Below are positions 27,054-35,432 of a DNA stretch of 64,000 bases, piece by piece; the stretch's first letter is position 1, and each line of letters opens with the position of its first letter. The translations under genes were made by a program, and so were the position numbers. Origin of the DNA: Nonomuraea thailandensis. GTDB lineage: Bacteria > Actinomycetota > Actinomycetes > Streptosporangiales > Streptosporangiaceae. The notes under the pieces were generated by a model, which worked only from the letters and a program-made list of their open reading frames with translations, made no database searches and was not told the DNA's origin. The DNA lies in the NCBI RefSeq assembly GCF_024172165.1, contig NZ_JAMZEB010000002.1:10805001-10869000 (forward strand), given 5' to 3'.

Positions 27054-28447
27054 AGCACCACCCGGGCCGACATCGCCGCCACCAGCAGCACCATGCCCGT
27101 CACCACCGGCATCCTGGAGCCGGGCGCGGGGCCGGCGCCGAAGTACGGGCCCGGCCCCGGCGGGCCGGCCGCCGGCACGTCGAGCCTGGCGGCCTCGCGC
27201 AGGGCGAGCAGCGCGTTGGCCACGCCGTGCCCGTACGCGGGGCTGTAGCCGTCGCTCGGCCGCCGCCTGGTGCCCAGCTCGATGGCCATCCGCACGTGGT
27301 ACGGCGACAGGCCGGGATGCGCCGACCTGATCAGGGCCGCGATGCCGGCGACCATGGCGGCGGCCGAGCTGGTGCCGTCGCCGACCACGTACGAGTCGCT
27401 GCCGTCGGCGGTGACGATCTCCGTGCCGGGGGCGACCACCGACACGTAGTCCTGCCGGTTGGAGAAGGCGGCCACCCTCAGCCGCCGGTCCACCGCGCCC
27501 ACCGCGATCACCCCCGGGTAGGCGGCGGGGAAGTTCTTCCTGTTGCCGGCGTCGCCGTCGTTGCCCGACGAGGCCACCAGCACGGCGCCCCTGCCGATCG
27601 CGTACTGGACGGCTTCCTCCTCCTCCGCCGACCCCTCCCACGCGCCGCTGCCGCCGCCGAGCGACATGCTGATCACGTCGGCGCCGTGGTCGGCCGCGTA
27701 CCTGATGCCCGAGGCCAGCGCGTCCCGCCAGCCCGCGCCCGAGCGCTGCTTCTCGCGCCTGGGGTCGCCGTTCTCCAGCGTCACCCTGACCGACAGCACC
27801 CTGGCGGCGGGCGCCACCCCCAGGACACCGCCCTTGCGGCCGTCGCCGTGCCCGTGTCCCGCGATCAGACTGGCCATGGCGGTCCCGTGCGGCCCCCACA
27901 CGCCCTGACGGGCACCGTCCTCGCCGGCGCCCGAGGCTGTGCGCGCGGTGCCGGCGCCGGGGGCGGTGCCGCCGGTCGCGTCCGCATCCGGCCGCTCTGT
28001 GCCGCCGGTCGCGTCCGCATCCGGCCGCTCTGTGCCGCCGGTCGCGTCCGCATCCGGCCGCTCTGTGCCGGTGGTGGCGCCGGTCAGGTCCGGGCCCGGG
28101 ATGACGGCGCCCTGCAGGTCGGGGTGGCGGGCGTTCACGCCGGTGTCGAGCACGGCCACCACCACGCCCTCACCCCTGCTCGACCGCCACGCCTCCGGCA
28201 GTCGCAACGCGCCGAGCTGCCACTGCCCCGCCCGTGCCGCCTCGGCCACGTCGTCCGCCTGCGCGCCCTCGTCCCCGTCGTCCGCCCACGAGACGGGACA
28301 GGCCGCGCAGGTCACCAGCCCGGCCAGCAGGAGGACACGCAGAGCGCGCCCTCTCCTCCAGCCGGCCCCCCGTCCGGCGGCCCGCTCGTCGCCTCCGGGA
28401 TTCGTCGTGGGTCTGGTGGCCCGTGCGGCGCCGTCGGGGGTGTTCAT
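27020..28447 (-). CDS. Subtilisin family (S8) serine protease, mycosin-like
   Basis: The 475-residue membrane-anchored protease has the mycosin (MycP) layout. An N-terminal signal/anchor (residues 36-54) is followed by the S8 domain with catalytic Asp101 (AVLDTGVN), His187 (GPHGTAMAS) and Ser360 (GDGTSSAAAM), oxyanion Asn296 (SSGND), and a C-terminal membrane helix (VVTGMVLLVAAMSARVV). Mycosins cleave ESX (type VII) secretion substrates, but no ESX genes are in view. Between Asp and His lies an insertion with three exact copies of TERPDADATGG. Its start overlaps the stop of the upstream gene by 4 bases, so the two are probably made together. Confidence 0.9.
   Translation of the reverse strand: MNTPDGAARATRPTTNPGGDERAAGRGAGWRRGRALRVLLLAGLVTCAACPVSWADDGDEGAQADDVAEAARAGQWQLGALRLPEAWRSSRGEGVVVAVLDTGVNARHPDLQGAVIPGPDLTGATTGTERPDADATGGTERPDADATGGTERPDADATGGTAPGAGTARTASGAGEDGARQGVWGPHGTAMASLIAGHGHGDGRKGGVLGVAPAARVLSVRVTLENGDPRREKQRSGAGWRDALASGIRYAADHGADVISMSLGGGSGAWEGSAEEEEAVQYAIGRGAVLVASSGNDGDAGNRKNFPAAYPGVIAVGAVDRRLRVAAFSNRQDYVSVVAPGTEIVTADGSDSYVVGDGTSSAAAMVAGIAALIRSAHPGLSPYHVRMAIELGTRRRPSDGYSPAYGHGVANALLALREAARLDVPAAGPPGPGPYFGAGPAPGSRMPVVTGMVLLVAAMSARVVLRHGGRRRDPR
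27966..28064. repeat. Three exact 33-bp tandem copies inside the protease gene
   Basis: Units at 27966-27998, 27999-28031 and 28032-28064 are identical and encode TERPDADATGG three times in the loop between catalytic Asp and His. Exact identity at DNA level implies recent expansion or active slippage; 33 bases keeps the frame. Confidence 0.92.
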
Positions 28448-29061
28448 CGGACCAGTGCCTCATGCAGCGCCGTGGCGAGCCGCCGGGCCGCGTCGCGCAA
28501 CCGCGGCGTGACGCGGTCGCCCGGCTGGTACGCCCGCCCGTCCGCGTACCCCGCGGCCGTCGCCACCATGTACCGCTCCCCGGACCCGACGACCACCCCG
28601 GTGAAGTACTGCCGGTCGCCGAACCGCTCGGCCGGCCCGCCGGGGAAGGCCGCCGGGCGGACGGTGGCGGGCCGCCCCGAGCCGTTGCGGCCGGGCCCGG
28701 GCGTGTCGAGCACGGCGATGCCCACGGTGACGACGAAGGTCTGCGTGCTGTCGGCGTACGTGGCGCGTAAGGCCGTGCGGCAGCCGGGGCGCACCGCGGC
28801 GGGCTGGAAGGCGACCCGGCAGGGCGCCTCGGGGGCGACCCCGGTCAGCACGTACGTGACCCTGGCCCCCGAGGGGCTGTGACCGGGCACCGCGGCGGGG
28901 AACACCCGGACGACCGGCCAGGCGTGCCAGCGCTCGGAGACGGGCGGCGCCGGGGCGGGCCAGATCGTGGAGACGAGGGAGAGCAGCACAACGGACAGGT
29001 GGTACACGGCGACCTCGAACGGAAGGGGAGGGACCTCCGATCTGCCCATGCATTCTGACAT
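28444..29061 (-). CDS. Hypothetical exported or membrane-anchored protein
   Basis: I do not recognise this 205-residue protein. Residues ~15-36 (VAVYHLSVVLLSLVSTIWPAP) look like an uncleaved signal or membrane anchor. The rest is a beta-rich, Pro/Ala-rich extracytoplasmic domain with two Cys (PCRVAFQP, GCRTAL) that could form a disulfide. Start codons at 29061 and 29049 are both possible. The stop overlaps the mycosin-like protease start by 4 bases, which suggests that it acts with the protease outside the membrane. Some type VII secretion loci contain similarly placed small membrane proteins, but no sequence match is claimed. Confidence 0.75.
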   Translation of the reverse strand: MSECMGRSEVPPLPFEVAVYHLSVVLLSLVSTIWPAPAPPVSERWHAWPVVRVFPAAVPGHSPSGARVTYVLTGVAPEAPCRVAFQPAAVRPGCRTALRATYADSTQTFVVTVGIAVLDTPGPGRNGSGRPATVRPAAFPGGPAERFGDRQYFTGVVVGSGERYMVATAAGYADGRAYQPGDRVTPRLRDAARRLATALHEALVR

Positions 29062-29136
29062 GCGAGTGCGCGCGCAATCCGACGCTTCGGTAAACAGACC
29101 GATACGCGGAGTAGTTACGGATCTGCGGCTTTCCGC

Positions 29137-29943
29137 CTACGGAGTGGGTGAAAGTCGTACATGCGCCCCGGGCGGGAGCCCCAGCCGCTGTGCCGCGTCA
29201 CCCGAGTTGACCGCGATCGCGACCAGCCCGGCCGAGTCCGCGAACGCCACCAGCTCCCCGGGCGGCACCGCCGCGTACGTCTCCCGGTACGGCAGCGCGA
29301 GCTGCCGCCGCCCCAGCCACACCCCCAGCGTGTCACCCACCCGCACGCCCAGCGCCTGGAGGTCGCCGGCCGCGATCGAGAGCTGCGTGTTGCCGTAGCG
29401 GTCCACCGAGACCACCTCGCCCTCCACCGAGCCCTCCCGCAGCAGCGAGGTAGGCTCGGGCAGCGAGACCAGCCTGGCCAGCGGCACCTCGGGCCCCAGG
29501 TCGGCCGGCGTCAGCCCCCCGCACAGCCGCCCCGCGACCGGCGAGAACACGTCGCGTCCGTGGAAGGTCGGAGAGACAGGGTGCAGGAAGTGATCGGCGT
29601 TGCTGATCTCGTACGCCGCCCGCGCGCCGCCGCTGGCGTGCACCGCCCATGACAGCAGCCCGTTGTCGGGGCCGATGAACACCCGGCCGCCCGCCTCGAC
29701 GGCCACCGCGCGCCTGGCGCCGCCCGCGCTCGGATCGACCGCGCCGATGTGGATGCCTTGGGGGAGGTAGGGGATGGTCTGGGCGAGAACCGCCGCGCCG
29801 CGCCGTACGTCGCCGGAGGGAATCAGGTGGCACACGTCGATCACCCGCGCCTCGGGGGCGATCCCGGCGATCACTCCATGACAGGCCGCCACATAACCAT
29901 CCTCGAGCCCATAGTCGGTGAGGAGCGTGATGACTGGGGTCAC
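29137..29943 (-). CDS. SAM hydrolase / SAM hydroxide adenosyltransferase family protein (DUF62)
   Basis: The 268-residue protein belongs to the fluorinase-like DUF62 superfamily, whose common members hydrolyse S-adenosylmethionine to adenosine and methionine. Marks are VITLLTDYGLEDGYVAACHG at the N-terminus, HIGAVDPSAGGARRAVAVE, VFIGPDNGLLSWA, HPVSPTFHGRDVFSPVAG and VVSVDRYGNTQLSI in the C-terminal domain. There is no sign of the halogenase-specific insertion, so hydrolase is more likely than halogenase. I start at the GTG at 29943; the open frame runs on upstream without family similarity. It is divergent from the DUF3263 gene. Confidence 0.9.
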   Translation of the reverse strand: MTPVITLLTDYGLEDGYVAACHGVIAGIAPEARVIDVCHLIPSGDVRRGAAVLAQTIPYLPQGIHIGAVDPSAGGARRAVAVEAGGRVFIGPDNGLLSWAVHASGGARAAYEISNADHFLHPVSPTFHGRDVFSPVAGRLCGGLTPADLGPEVPLARLVSLPEPTSLLREGSVEGEVVSVDRYGNTQLSIAAGDLQALGVRVGDTLGVWLGRRQLALPYRETYAAVPPGELVAFADSAGLVAIAVNSGDAAQRLGLPPGAHVRLSPTP

Positions 29944-30059
29944 ATTTCGTGACTGTACGTCTCTCAATCCGCCGTGAACAGCCGCACTCCGCACATTACG
30001 ATGGCCACGGGCCGCGTGCGGGCGACGTGATCGTCCCCGCCCCTTTCGAGGAGGACACC

Positions 30060-30359
30060 ATGGGAGCACCGCTCAGCGGTGACAATGCTGCCCAGGAACC
30101 GTCCCGCCAGCCACTCTCGGACCGCGAACTCGAGCTCCTCGCCTTCGAGCGCCAATGGTGGCGCTACGCGGGCGCGAAGGAGCATGCCATCAAGGAGACC
30201 TTCGGGATCTCCGCCACCCGCTACTACCAGTTGCTCGGCGTGCTGATCGACCGGCCGGAGGCACTCGAGCACGACCCCATGCTGGTCAAGAGGCTGCGCA
30301 GGTTACGGTCCACGCGACAGCGCGACCGCGCGGCCAGAAGGCTCGGCATGCGTCCCTGA
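30060..30359 (+). CDS. DUF3263 family protein
   Basis: This 99-residue actinobacterial protein of unknown function has the DUF3263 core in residues 19-85. It runs LSDRELELLAFERQWWRYAG, KEHAIKETFGISATRYYQLL, then the LIDRPEALEHDPMLVKRLRR segment. The core has a helix-turn-helix look (ATRYYQLL as recognition helix), so DNA binding is a reasonable guess. A GGAGGACACC ribosome site precedes the ATG at 30060; a longer reading from 29949 lacks one. It is 21 bases before otsB on the same strand. Confidence 0.88.
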   Translation: MGAPLSGDNAAQEPSRQPLSDRELELLAFERQWWRYAGAKEHAIKETFGISATRYYQLLGVLIDRPEALEHDPMLVKRLRRLRSTRQRDRAARRLGMRP

Positions 30360-30380
30360 CGTGCTGGGTACGGCAGGCGC

Positions 30381-31169
30381 GTGAAGAACATCCCTGGAAT
30401 GGAAGCGATCCTGAGCGATCCGGCCGGCGCCGTGATCGGGCTCGACTTCGACGGCACCCTGTCGCCGATCGTGCCCGACCCCGCCAAGGCCGTGATCCAC
30501 CCGAAGGCGCCCGAGGTACTCGCCGACCTGGGTGCGCACGTCCTCGCGGTGGCCATCGTGACCGGGCGTCCCGCGGCCACCGCTCTGGAGCTCGGACCTG
30601 GCCTGGCGGACGTGCCGGGGCTGGTCGTGCTCGGCCACTACGGCTTCGAACGCTGGGAGGACGGGCAGATCTCCGCCCCTCCGCCTCCGCCGGGAGTGCC
30701 CAGGGCCGAGGCCGAGCTGCCGCTGCTGCTCGACTCGCTCGGCCTCAGCGACGTGGCCGTCGAGGACAAGGGCCGGGCCGTGGCCGTGCACACCAGGCGC
30801 AGCCCCGACCCCGAGGGCGCGCTGGCCCGGCTGCGCGAGCCGCTGGCCAAGCTGGCCGACAAGCACGGCCTGGTGATCGAGCCGGGGCGCATGGTGCTGG
30901 AGCTGCGGCCGCCCGGCATGGACAAGGGGCACGCGCTGAGCCTGTTCCTGGCGGAGCGGGCGGCGAGGTCCGTCATGTTCGTGGGCGATGACCTGGGCGA
31001 TCTGGCCGCCTTCGATGCGGTACGCGCCTCCGGGCTGCCGGGCGTGACCGTGTGCAGCGGGTCCACCGAGGTGACCGCGCTGGCCGAGCGGGCCGACATC
31101 GTGGTGGACGGGCCCGAGGGAGTGGTGGCGCTGCTCGCCGAGCTGTCCTCGGCCTTCACCCGTTCGTGA
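30381..31169 (+). CDS. otsB: Trehalose-6-phosphate phosphatase
   Basis: OtsB removes phosphate from trehalose 6-phosphate, the last step of the OtsAB route to trehalose. The 262-residue product is a HAD-type phosphatase with the nucleophile motif LDFDGTLSPIV (GLDFDGTLSP near residue 22), motif II VAIVTGRP, and motif III/IV GDDLGDLAAFDAV. VLELRPPGMDKGHAL is typical of the OtsB cap-to-core junction. It starts at GTG. The matching synthase otsA lies 2 kb away on the opposite strand, so the pathway is local but not one operon. Confidence 0.93.
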   Translation: MKNIPGMEAILSDPAGAVIGLDFDGTLSPIVPDPAKAVIHPKAPEVLADLGAHVLAVAIVTGRPAATALELGPGLADVPGLVVLGHYGFERWEDGQISAPPPPPGVPRAEAELPLLLDSLGLSDVAVEDKGRAVAVHTRRSPDPEGALARLREPLAKLADKHGLVIEPGRMVLELRPPGMDKGHALSLFLAERAARSVMFVGDDLGDLAAFDAVRASGLPGVTVCSGSTEVTALAERADIVVDGPEGVVALLAELSSAFTRS

Positions 31170-31227
31170 GAGCCGTTTTCAGTCGTTGGTGACTGATCTG
31201 CAAGTCGCGGTCCCTAGGGTCGGCGGC

Positions 31228-31809
31228 ATGCACAAGCGTTACCTCGCCGTCGTGGCCGCCACCGGGGTGGCCGCGGCCACCCTCCTCTCCTCCTCGCTGC
31301 CTGCCGCCGCCGCTGCTCCCGCCCAGCAGCTCACGTTCAGGGGCATGACGCTCTACGTCCCGATCAAGTGGGTGGTCCACCGGTTCGGCGCCGACGCCGT
31401 CCAGGTGGTCACCGGGAAGTGCGGCAAGGCCCAGGGGTGGAGCACGCCGGAGTGCGACTCGTTCTACCTCCTCGGGCCGAAGTACATCAAGATCGGCGCG
31501 GAGGGCTGGGGTCCCTACACCGGCAAGCGGCCGTTCTACACGGCCAGCGACGTGCAGCCCTGCCCGTTCAACGACAAGTACGGCGAGATCATCGGGCCCA
31601 AGGTCAGCCGGGGGCTGCGCCAGGTCGGGCCGGGGCACAAGGCGGCCTACAACGCGTGGCAGGCCACGTGCGTCTCCTACTCCAGCACCAAGGTGCACAA
31701 GCGGTTCACGCAGCGCGAGTGGTACCTGCCGAAGTCGAAGATCCTCGTCGTGGACCAGTGGAACACGCCGGGCCTGTCCGACACGCTCAAGCACGCCGAC
31801 TGGACGTAG
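31228..31809 (+). CDS. Secreted hypothetical protein
   Basis: This 193-residue protein has a signal peptide (MHKRYLAVVAATGVAAATLL, Ala-rich cleavage region to about residue 30). The mature domain is compact, aromatic-rich and contains four cysteines (GKCGKAQGW, PECDSF, QPCPF, ATCVSY), probably two disulfides. I do not recognise the family. I start at the ATG at 31228; an upstream in-frame GTG would place 14 polar residues before the signal peptide. It follows otsB by 58 bases on the same strand. Confidence 0.82.
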   Translation: MHKRYLAVVAATGVAAATLLSSSLPAAAAAPAQQLTFRGMTLYVPIKWVVHRFGADAVQVVTGKCGKAQGWSTPECDSFYLLGPKYIKIGAEGWGPYTGKRPFYTASDVQPCPFNDKYGEIIGPKVSRGLRQVGPGHKAAYNAWQATCVSYSSTKVHKRFTQREWYLPKSKILVVDQWNTPGLSDTLKHADWT

Positions 31810-31900
31810 CCCCCCGCGCCCGATCCTGAACAGCCCGGCTCGCGTGCGCTGACCGGATGCCGGCACCTGGCTCGCGTGGGCCGGCCGGCGCGCCGGCTCC

Positions 31901-33160
31901 TCAGGCGCGCCGGCCCGGTACGAGCACCCCGGCGACCGCGAGGCCGATGAGCACCGGCACCATCAGGAACGCGTTCCGGGTGCCGAAGCCGTCGGCCAGC
32001 GCGCCGAGCACCAGCGGCCCGATCGCCATGGCGGCGCCCGCCCAGACGGGTGAGGCCGCCGCCGCCAGGTCGGCCCGGCCGCCGGAGCCGGCGATCAGCG
32101 CGGACAGCGCGAGCGGGAAGTGCAGCGCGGCCCCGAGCCCGCAGATCACCAGCCCCGCGTACGACAACACCGGCTGGCCGCTCGTCCAGAACACCAGCCA
32201 GCCCGCCAGCGTCAACCCCAGCGCCCCCGCGAACAGCGGCGCCCGCGCCAGCCGCAGCGCGAGCTGAGCCCCGGCGAACCTGCCCGCCGCCATGCCCGCC
32301 ACGAACGCCGTCAGCCCGGTGGCCGCAGCGGCAGTGGACAGCCCGGTGCCGACGGCGAGCAGCTCCGCCGCCCACAGGTTGAACGTGAACTCCAGCGCCA
32401 CGCAGCAGAACAGCACCAGCCCCGCCAGATGGAACCGCCAGCCCACCCGGGCCCCGGCGGAGGCGGGAGCGTGGGCGGCGGGATCAGCGATGGCGGGATC
32501 AGCGATGGCGGGATCAGCGATGGCGGGGTCAGCGATGGCGGGGTCAGCGATGGCGGGATCGGCGGTGGCGCGGCCGGGGGTCCGGTGGCCGGGCCACACC
32601 CGTCCCATGGCCAGCGCCAGCAGCACGCTCATGACCGGCGTGGCCAGCAACGCCGCGCGCCACCCCAGCGAGCTCTGCCCCACCACGCTCAGCCCGAACG
32701 TCATCGCCATGCCCGCCACCACGGCGACCGCGTTCGCCTCGCTCAGCGCCGCGGCCCCGGCGGCCCCTTGGTGGTCGCTGAGCGCCGCCATGGCGGAGTA
32801 GAGCATGACCGAGCCGAAGCCACCGGCCACGCCGTACCCCAGCAGGGTCAGCGGCAGGGCGTCGGCGGCGAAGATCGTGAGCATGCCCGCGTTCAGCCCC
32901 GCCACCCCGATCCAGCTCGTCACGCGCCGCCCGAAGGTGCGGGTGAGCAGGGGGAGCAGGAGCCCGGCGGCGATCGTGCCCGCGGCCATGGAGGTGCCGT
33001 GCAGGCCCGCCACGGTGGCCGAGATGCCCTGGTCGGCACGCAGCAGCGGCAGGGCGGCGCTGAGGCCGTACACGAAGGTGGCGAAGACGCTGAGCAGGAG
33101 GTAGATGAGCCAGGTCGGGCGGTCTCTGATCAGACGGACGGGCGATAAGGCCGTGCTCAC
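31901..33160 (-). CDS. MFS transporter
   Basis: The 419-residue protein has about twelve hydrophobic segments and resembles drug or sugar efflux members of the major facilitator superfamily. Examples are WLIYLLLSVFATFVYGLSAALP, LLLPLLTRTFGRRVTSWIGVAG in the loop after segment two, and LLALAMGRVWPG before the central loop. The central cytoplasmic loop contains a DPAIA repeat encoded by six 15-bp units. It is transcribed toward the secreted-protein gene, 43 bases after otsA on the same strand. The substrate cannot be told. Confidence 0.87.
   Translation of the reverse strand: MSTALSPVRLIRDRPTWLIYLLLSVFATFVYGLSAALPLLRADQGISATVAGLHGTSMAAGTIAAGLLLPLLTRTFGRRVTSWIGVAGLNAGMLTIFAADALPLTLLGYGVAGGFGSVMLYSAMAALSDHQGAAGAAALSEANAVAVVAGMAMTFGLSVVGQSSLGWRAALLATPVMSVLLALAMGRVWPGHRTPGRATADPAIADPAIADPAIADPAIADPAIADPAAHAPASAGARVGWRFHLAGLVLFCCVALEFTFNLWAAELLAVGTGLSTAAAATGLTAFVAGMAAGRFAGAQLALRLARAPLFAGALGLTLAGWLVFWTSGQPVLSYAGLVICGLGAALHFPLALSALIAGSGGRADLAAAASPVWAGAAMAIGPLVLGALADGFGTRNAFLMVPVLIGLAVAGVLVPGRRA
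32481..32570. repeat. Six 15-bp tandem units inside the MFS gene
   Basis: Units GGATCAGCGATGGCG run from 32481 to 32570, with one or a few changes in the last three. They encode DPAIA repeats in the loop between the two transporter halves and keep the frame. Confidence 0.9.
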
Positions 33161-33202
33161 CCGCCAGCCTCCCGCGGCTCGGACTGACCTTGCCCTCCCA
33201 TG

Positions 33203-34627
33203 TTAGGTGAGCGCCTCGAGCTGGGTCGCGAGCCACTTCTGCGGCGGCAGCGCGGTGGCGGCGGCGTGCAGCTTGTCGCGGCGCGTGCGGCGCTCGTCCT
33301 CCGGCATGACCAGCGCGTCGTGCAGCGCGGCGGCGGTGCCGCTGATGTCGTAGGGGTTGACCACGAGCGCGTGCGCGCCGAGCTCGGCGGCCGCGCCCGC
33401 CTCGCGCGAGAGCACCAGCGCGCACCGCGGCGACAGGACCGGGCCCTCCTTGGCGACCAGGTTCATGCCGTCGCGGATGGGGTTGACCAGCAGCACGTCG
33501 GCCATCCGGTACGCGGCCAGCGAACGCGGGTAGTCGTCGTTGACGTTGAGGATCAGCGGGTCCCAGTCCTCGGTGGCGTACTCGTCCTCGATCTGCCGGG
33601 CGCAGCGCTGCACCGACGCGGTGTACTCGCGGTATTCGGGCAGGTCGTGGCGGCTGGGGTAGGCGAAGGCCAGGTGCACGACCCGGCCGTGCCACTCGGG
33701 GTGCGCGGCGAGGAACTCGCGGTAGGCGATCAGGCCGCGCACGATGTTCTTCGACAGCTCGGTGCGGTCGATGCGCACGATCAGCTTGCGGTCGCCGACC
33801 TGCTCCCGCAGCGCGGTCATGTGCGACTCGACGTCCGGCTCGCAGGCCCGCTGCCACAGGGCGTCGCCGTCGACGCCCAGGCTGTGCACGCCGATGCGGG
33901 TCGTCCTGCCCTCGTACGTGACGCTGCGCCCCACCCGGTCGGCCTCCGCGCCCAGGAGCCGCTCGCAGCAGTCCATGAACGCCTGCGCCCACCTGTCGGT
34001 GAGGAACCCGGCGTGATCGGCCCCCAGGATGCCCTCCAGGACCTCCCCGGCCACGTCGTCGGGCAGCAGCGAGAAGTACTCCGGCGGCGCCCACGGGGTG
34101 TGGCTGAAGTGCGCGATGCGCAGGTCGGGCCGCTCGGCGCGGAGCATGGCCGGGGTCAGTGTCAGATGGTAGTCCTGCACCATCACGCGGGCGCCGTGCC
34201 CGGCCTCCTCGGCCAGCGCCAGCGCGAACGCGCCGTTGTAGTCGCGGTACGACTCCCACTCGCGCTCGAACCTGGTGCCGAAGTTGGGCGAGTTCGGGAT
34301 GTCGTAGAGCAGGTGGTTGACGAACCACAGGGTGGAGTTGGCCACGGCGTTGTAGGCGCGGTGGAAGGTGGCGGGCGGGATGTCCAGCATCCGCAGCGGG
34401 CCGGTGTCGTAGCCCGCGTGGTCGATGCGGCCGCCGGTGGCCAGCCGGACGGCGATGCGGTCGCCGTCGGACAGCGCGGCGCAGACCCACAGCACGCCGT
34501 CGTCCTTGGCCACGCCCGACAACCCCGAGACGAGGCCGCCGCCGCCGCGTCTCATCGTCAGCTCGCCGTCGTCGGAGACGGTGAAGGACACAGGCCCTCT
34601 GTTGGAGGCCAGCAGGACGCTGTTCAT
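33203..34627 (-). CDS. otsA: Trehalose-6-phosphate synthase
   Basis: This GT20 glycosyltransferase (474 residues) makes trehalose 6-phosphate from UDP-glucose and glucose 6-phosphate. Marks are LLASNRGPVSF at the N-terminus, GGGGLVSGLSG (the sugar-binding loop), VMVQDYHLTLTPAMLRAERP, AHFSHTPWAPPEYFSLLP, RIDRTELSKNIVRGLIAYREFL and the C-terminal DGMNLVAKEG. Together with OtsB it forms the trehalose stress-protectant pathway. It is divergent from the sigma factor gene with 31 bases between the starts, so their promoters must overlap the coding regions or each other. Confidence 0.95.
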   Translation of the reverse strand: MNSVLLASNRGPVSFTVSDDGELTMRRGGGGLVSGLSGVAKDDGVLWVCAALSDGDRIAVRLATGGRIDHAGYDTGPLRMLDIPPATFHRAYNAVANSTLWFVNHLLYDIPNSPNFGTRFEREWESYRDYNGAFALALAEEAGHGARVMVQDYHLTLTPAMLRAERPDLRIAHFSHTPWAPPEYFSLLPDDVAGEVLEGILGADHAGFLTDRWAQAFMDCCERLLGAEADRVGRSVTYEGRTTRIGVHSLGVDGDALWQRACEPDVESHMTALREQVGDRKLIVRIDRTELSKNIVRGLIAYREFLAAHPEWHGRVVHLAFAYPSRHDLPEYREYTASVQRCARQIEDEYATEDWDPLILNVNDDYPRSLAAYRMADVLLVNPIRDGMNLVAKEGPVLSPRCALVLSREAGAAAELGAHALVVNPYDISGTAAALHDALVMPEDERRTRRDKLHAAATALPPQKWLATQLEALT

Positions 34628-34658
34628 CTCGGCTCCCTTCGATCATAGGATCCCAGCT

Positions 34659-35213
34659 ATGGCGCTTGATGAGCTAACCGAGGAACTCGCCCGCTCCGCT
34701 GCTGCGGGAGATCATCGCGCACTTGGCGAGCTCCTCGCGCGGATTGAGCCGGATGTGATGCGGCACTGCGCCCGGATCCTCCCCTATCACCAGGACGCGG
34801 AGGAGGCCTCGCAAGATACGTTGCTGGCGGTGGCGCGCAACATCGGGCGGTTCGAGGGTCGCGCCAGGTTCAGCACGTGGCTGCACATCGTGACGGCCAA
34901 CTGCGCGCGCACCACGTACCGGTCGCTGAAGCGCAGGGCGGCCGAGCAGACCTCCGACGAGTTGCCCATGCAGAAGCCCGACGTGCGGCGGGTCAGTGTG
35001 ATCGCGGGGTCGCGGCTCGATCTGCTCGACGCGATGGAGGCGCTGGAGGCCGACAAGCCGGATCTGGCGCAGGCGCTGGTGCTGCGTGACATCGTCCAGC
35101 TCGACTACAACGAGGTGGCCGAGCAGCTCAACATCCCGCTGGGCACGGCGAAATCGCGGATCCATCAGGCCCGCAAATACGTGCAGGGTGTGCTGGGCGA
35201 GGACTATCGCTGA
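34659..35213 (+). CDS. ECF-type RNA polymerase sigma factor
   Basis: The 184-residue protein has sigma region 2 (DAEEASQDTLLAVARNIGRF and RARFSTWLHIVTANCARTTY) and region 4 (ALVLRDIVQLDYNEVAEQLN, then IPLGTAKSRIHQARKYV), with no region 3, as in extracytoplasmic-function sigma factors. The ATG at 34659 gives MALDELTEELARSAA; longer readings run through the otsA start region. No anti-sigma factor gene is adjacent, which is unusual for ECF factors and suggests control by another means. It may regulate otsA, which is divergent from it, but that is a guess. Confidence 0.92.
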   Translation: MALDELTEELARSAAAGDHRALGELLARIEPDVMRHCARILPYHQDAEEASQDTLLAVARNIGRFEGRARFSTWLHIVTANCARTTYRSLKRRAAEQTSDELPMQKPDVRRVSVIAGSRLDLLDAMEALEADKPDLAQALVLRDIVQLDYNEVAEQLNIPLGTAKSRIHQARKYVQGVLGEDYR

Positions 35214-35294
35214 GACTGCTTGTCTCGCATGTTGAGACGGGTGGGAATTTCGGGCACTTAAGCGGGTAGAGTCCATTTCAACAACTTCATATTG

Positions 35295-35432
35295 CTCATC
35301 CAGAGGGGTGGAGGGACCGGCCCTGCGAAGCCCCGGCAACCCTCCCGGCTTTCGACTCGCGACCTGGCGAGGCCGACCGGGACAAGGTGCCAATTCCGGT
35401 TCGCGGTCAAGGTGGCCGTGGGCGAAGATGAG
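35295..35432 (+). promoter_or_regulatory. SAM-I (S-box) riboswitch
   Basis: The leader has the S-box core in order. Helix P1 is CTCATC (35295-35300) with GATGAG (35427-35432). Then come CAGAGGGGTGGAGGGACCGG, GGCCCTGCGAAGCCCCGGCAACC-type P2 (GCCCCGGCAACC), a variable P3, the GGTGCCAATTCC core at 35387-35398, and a P4 hairpin before the closing GAAGATGAGG. The 3' strand of P1 runs straight into the ribosome binding site GAGGGAAGG, and no separate terminator is visible. When SAM binds, P1 forms and should lower translation of the downstream gene. The match to the family consensus is by eye. Confidence 0.93.

Noticed and set aside
29137-29943. DUF62 protein considered as a fluorinase/chlorinase
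   Set aside because: No halogenase-specific loop is visible and there is no halometabolite cluster; SAM hydrolase is more likely.
32481-32570. Short direct repeats considered as CRISPR or iterons
   Set aside because: 15-bp in-frame repeats within a transporter gene, with no spacers and no replication gene.
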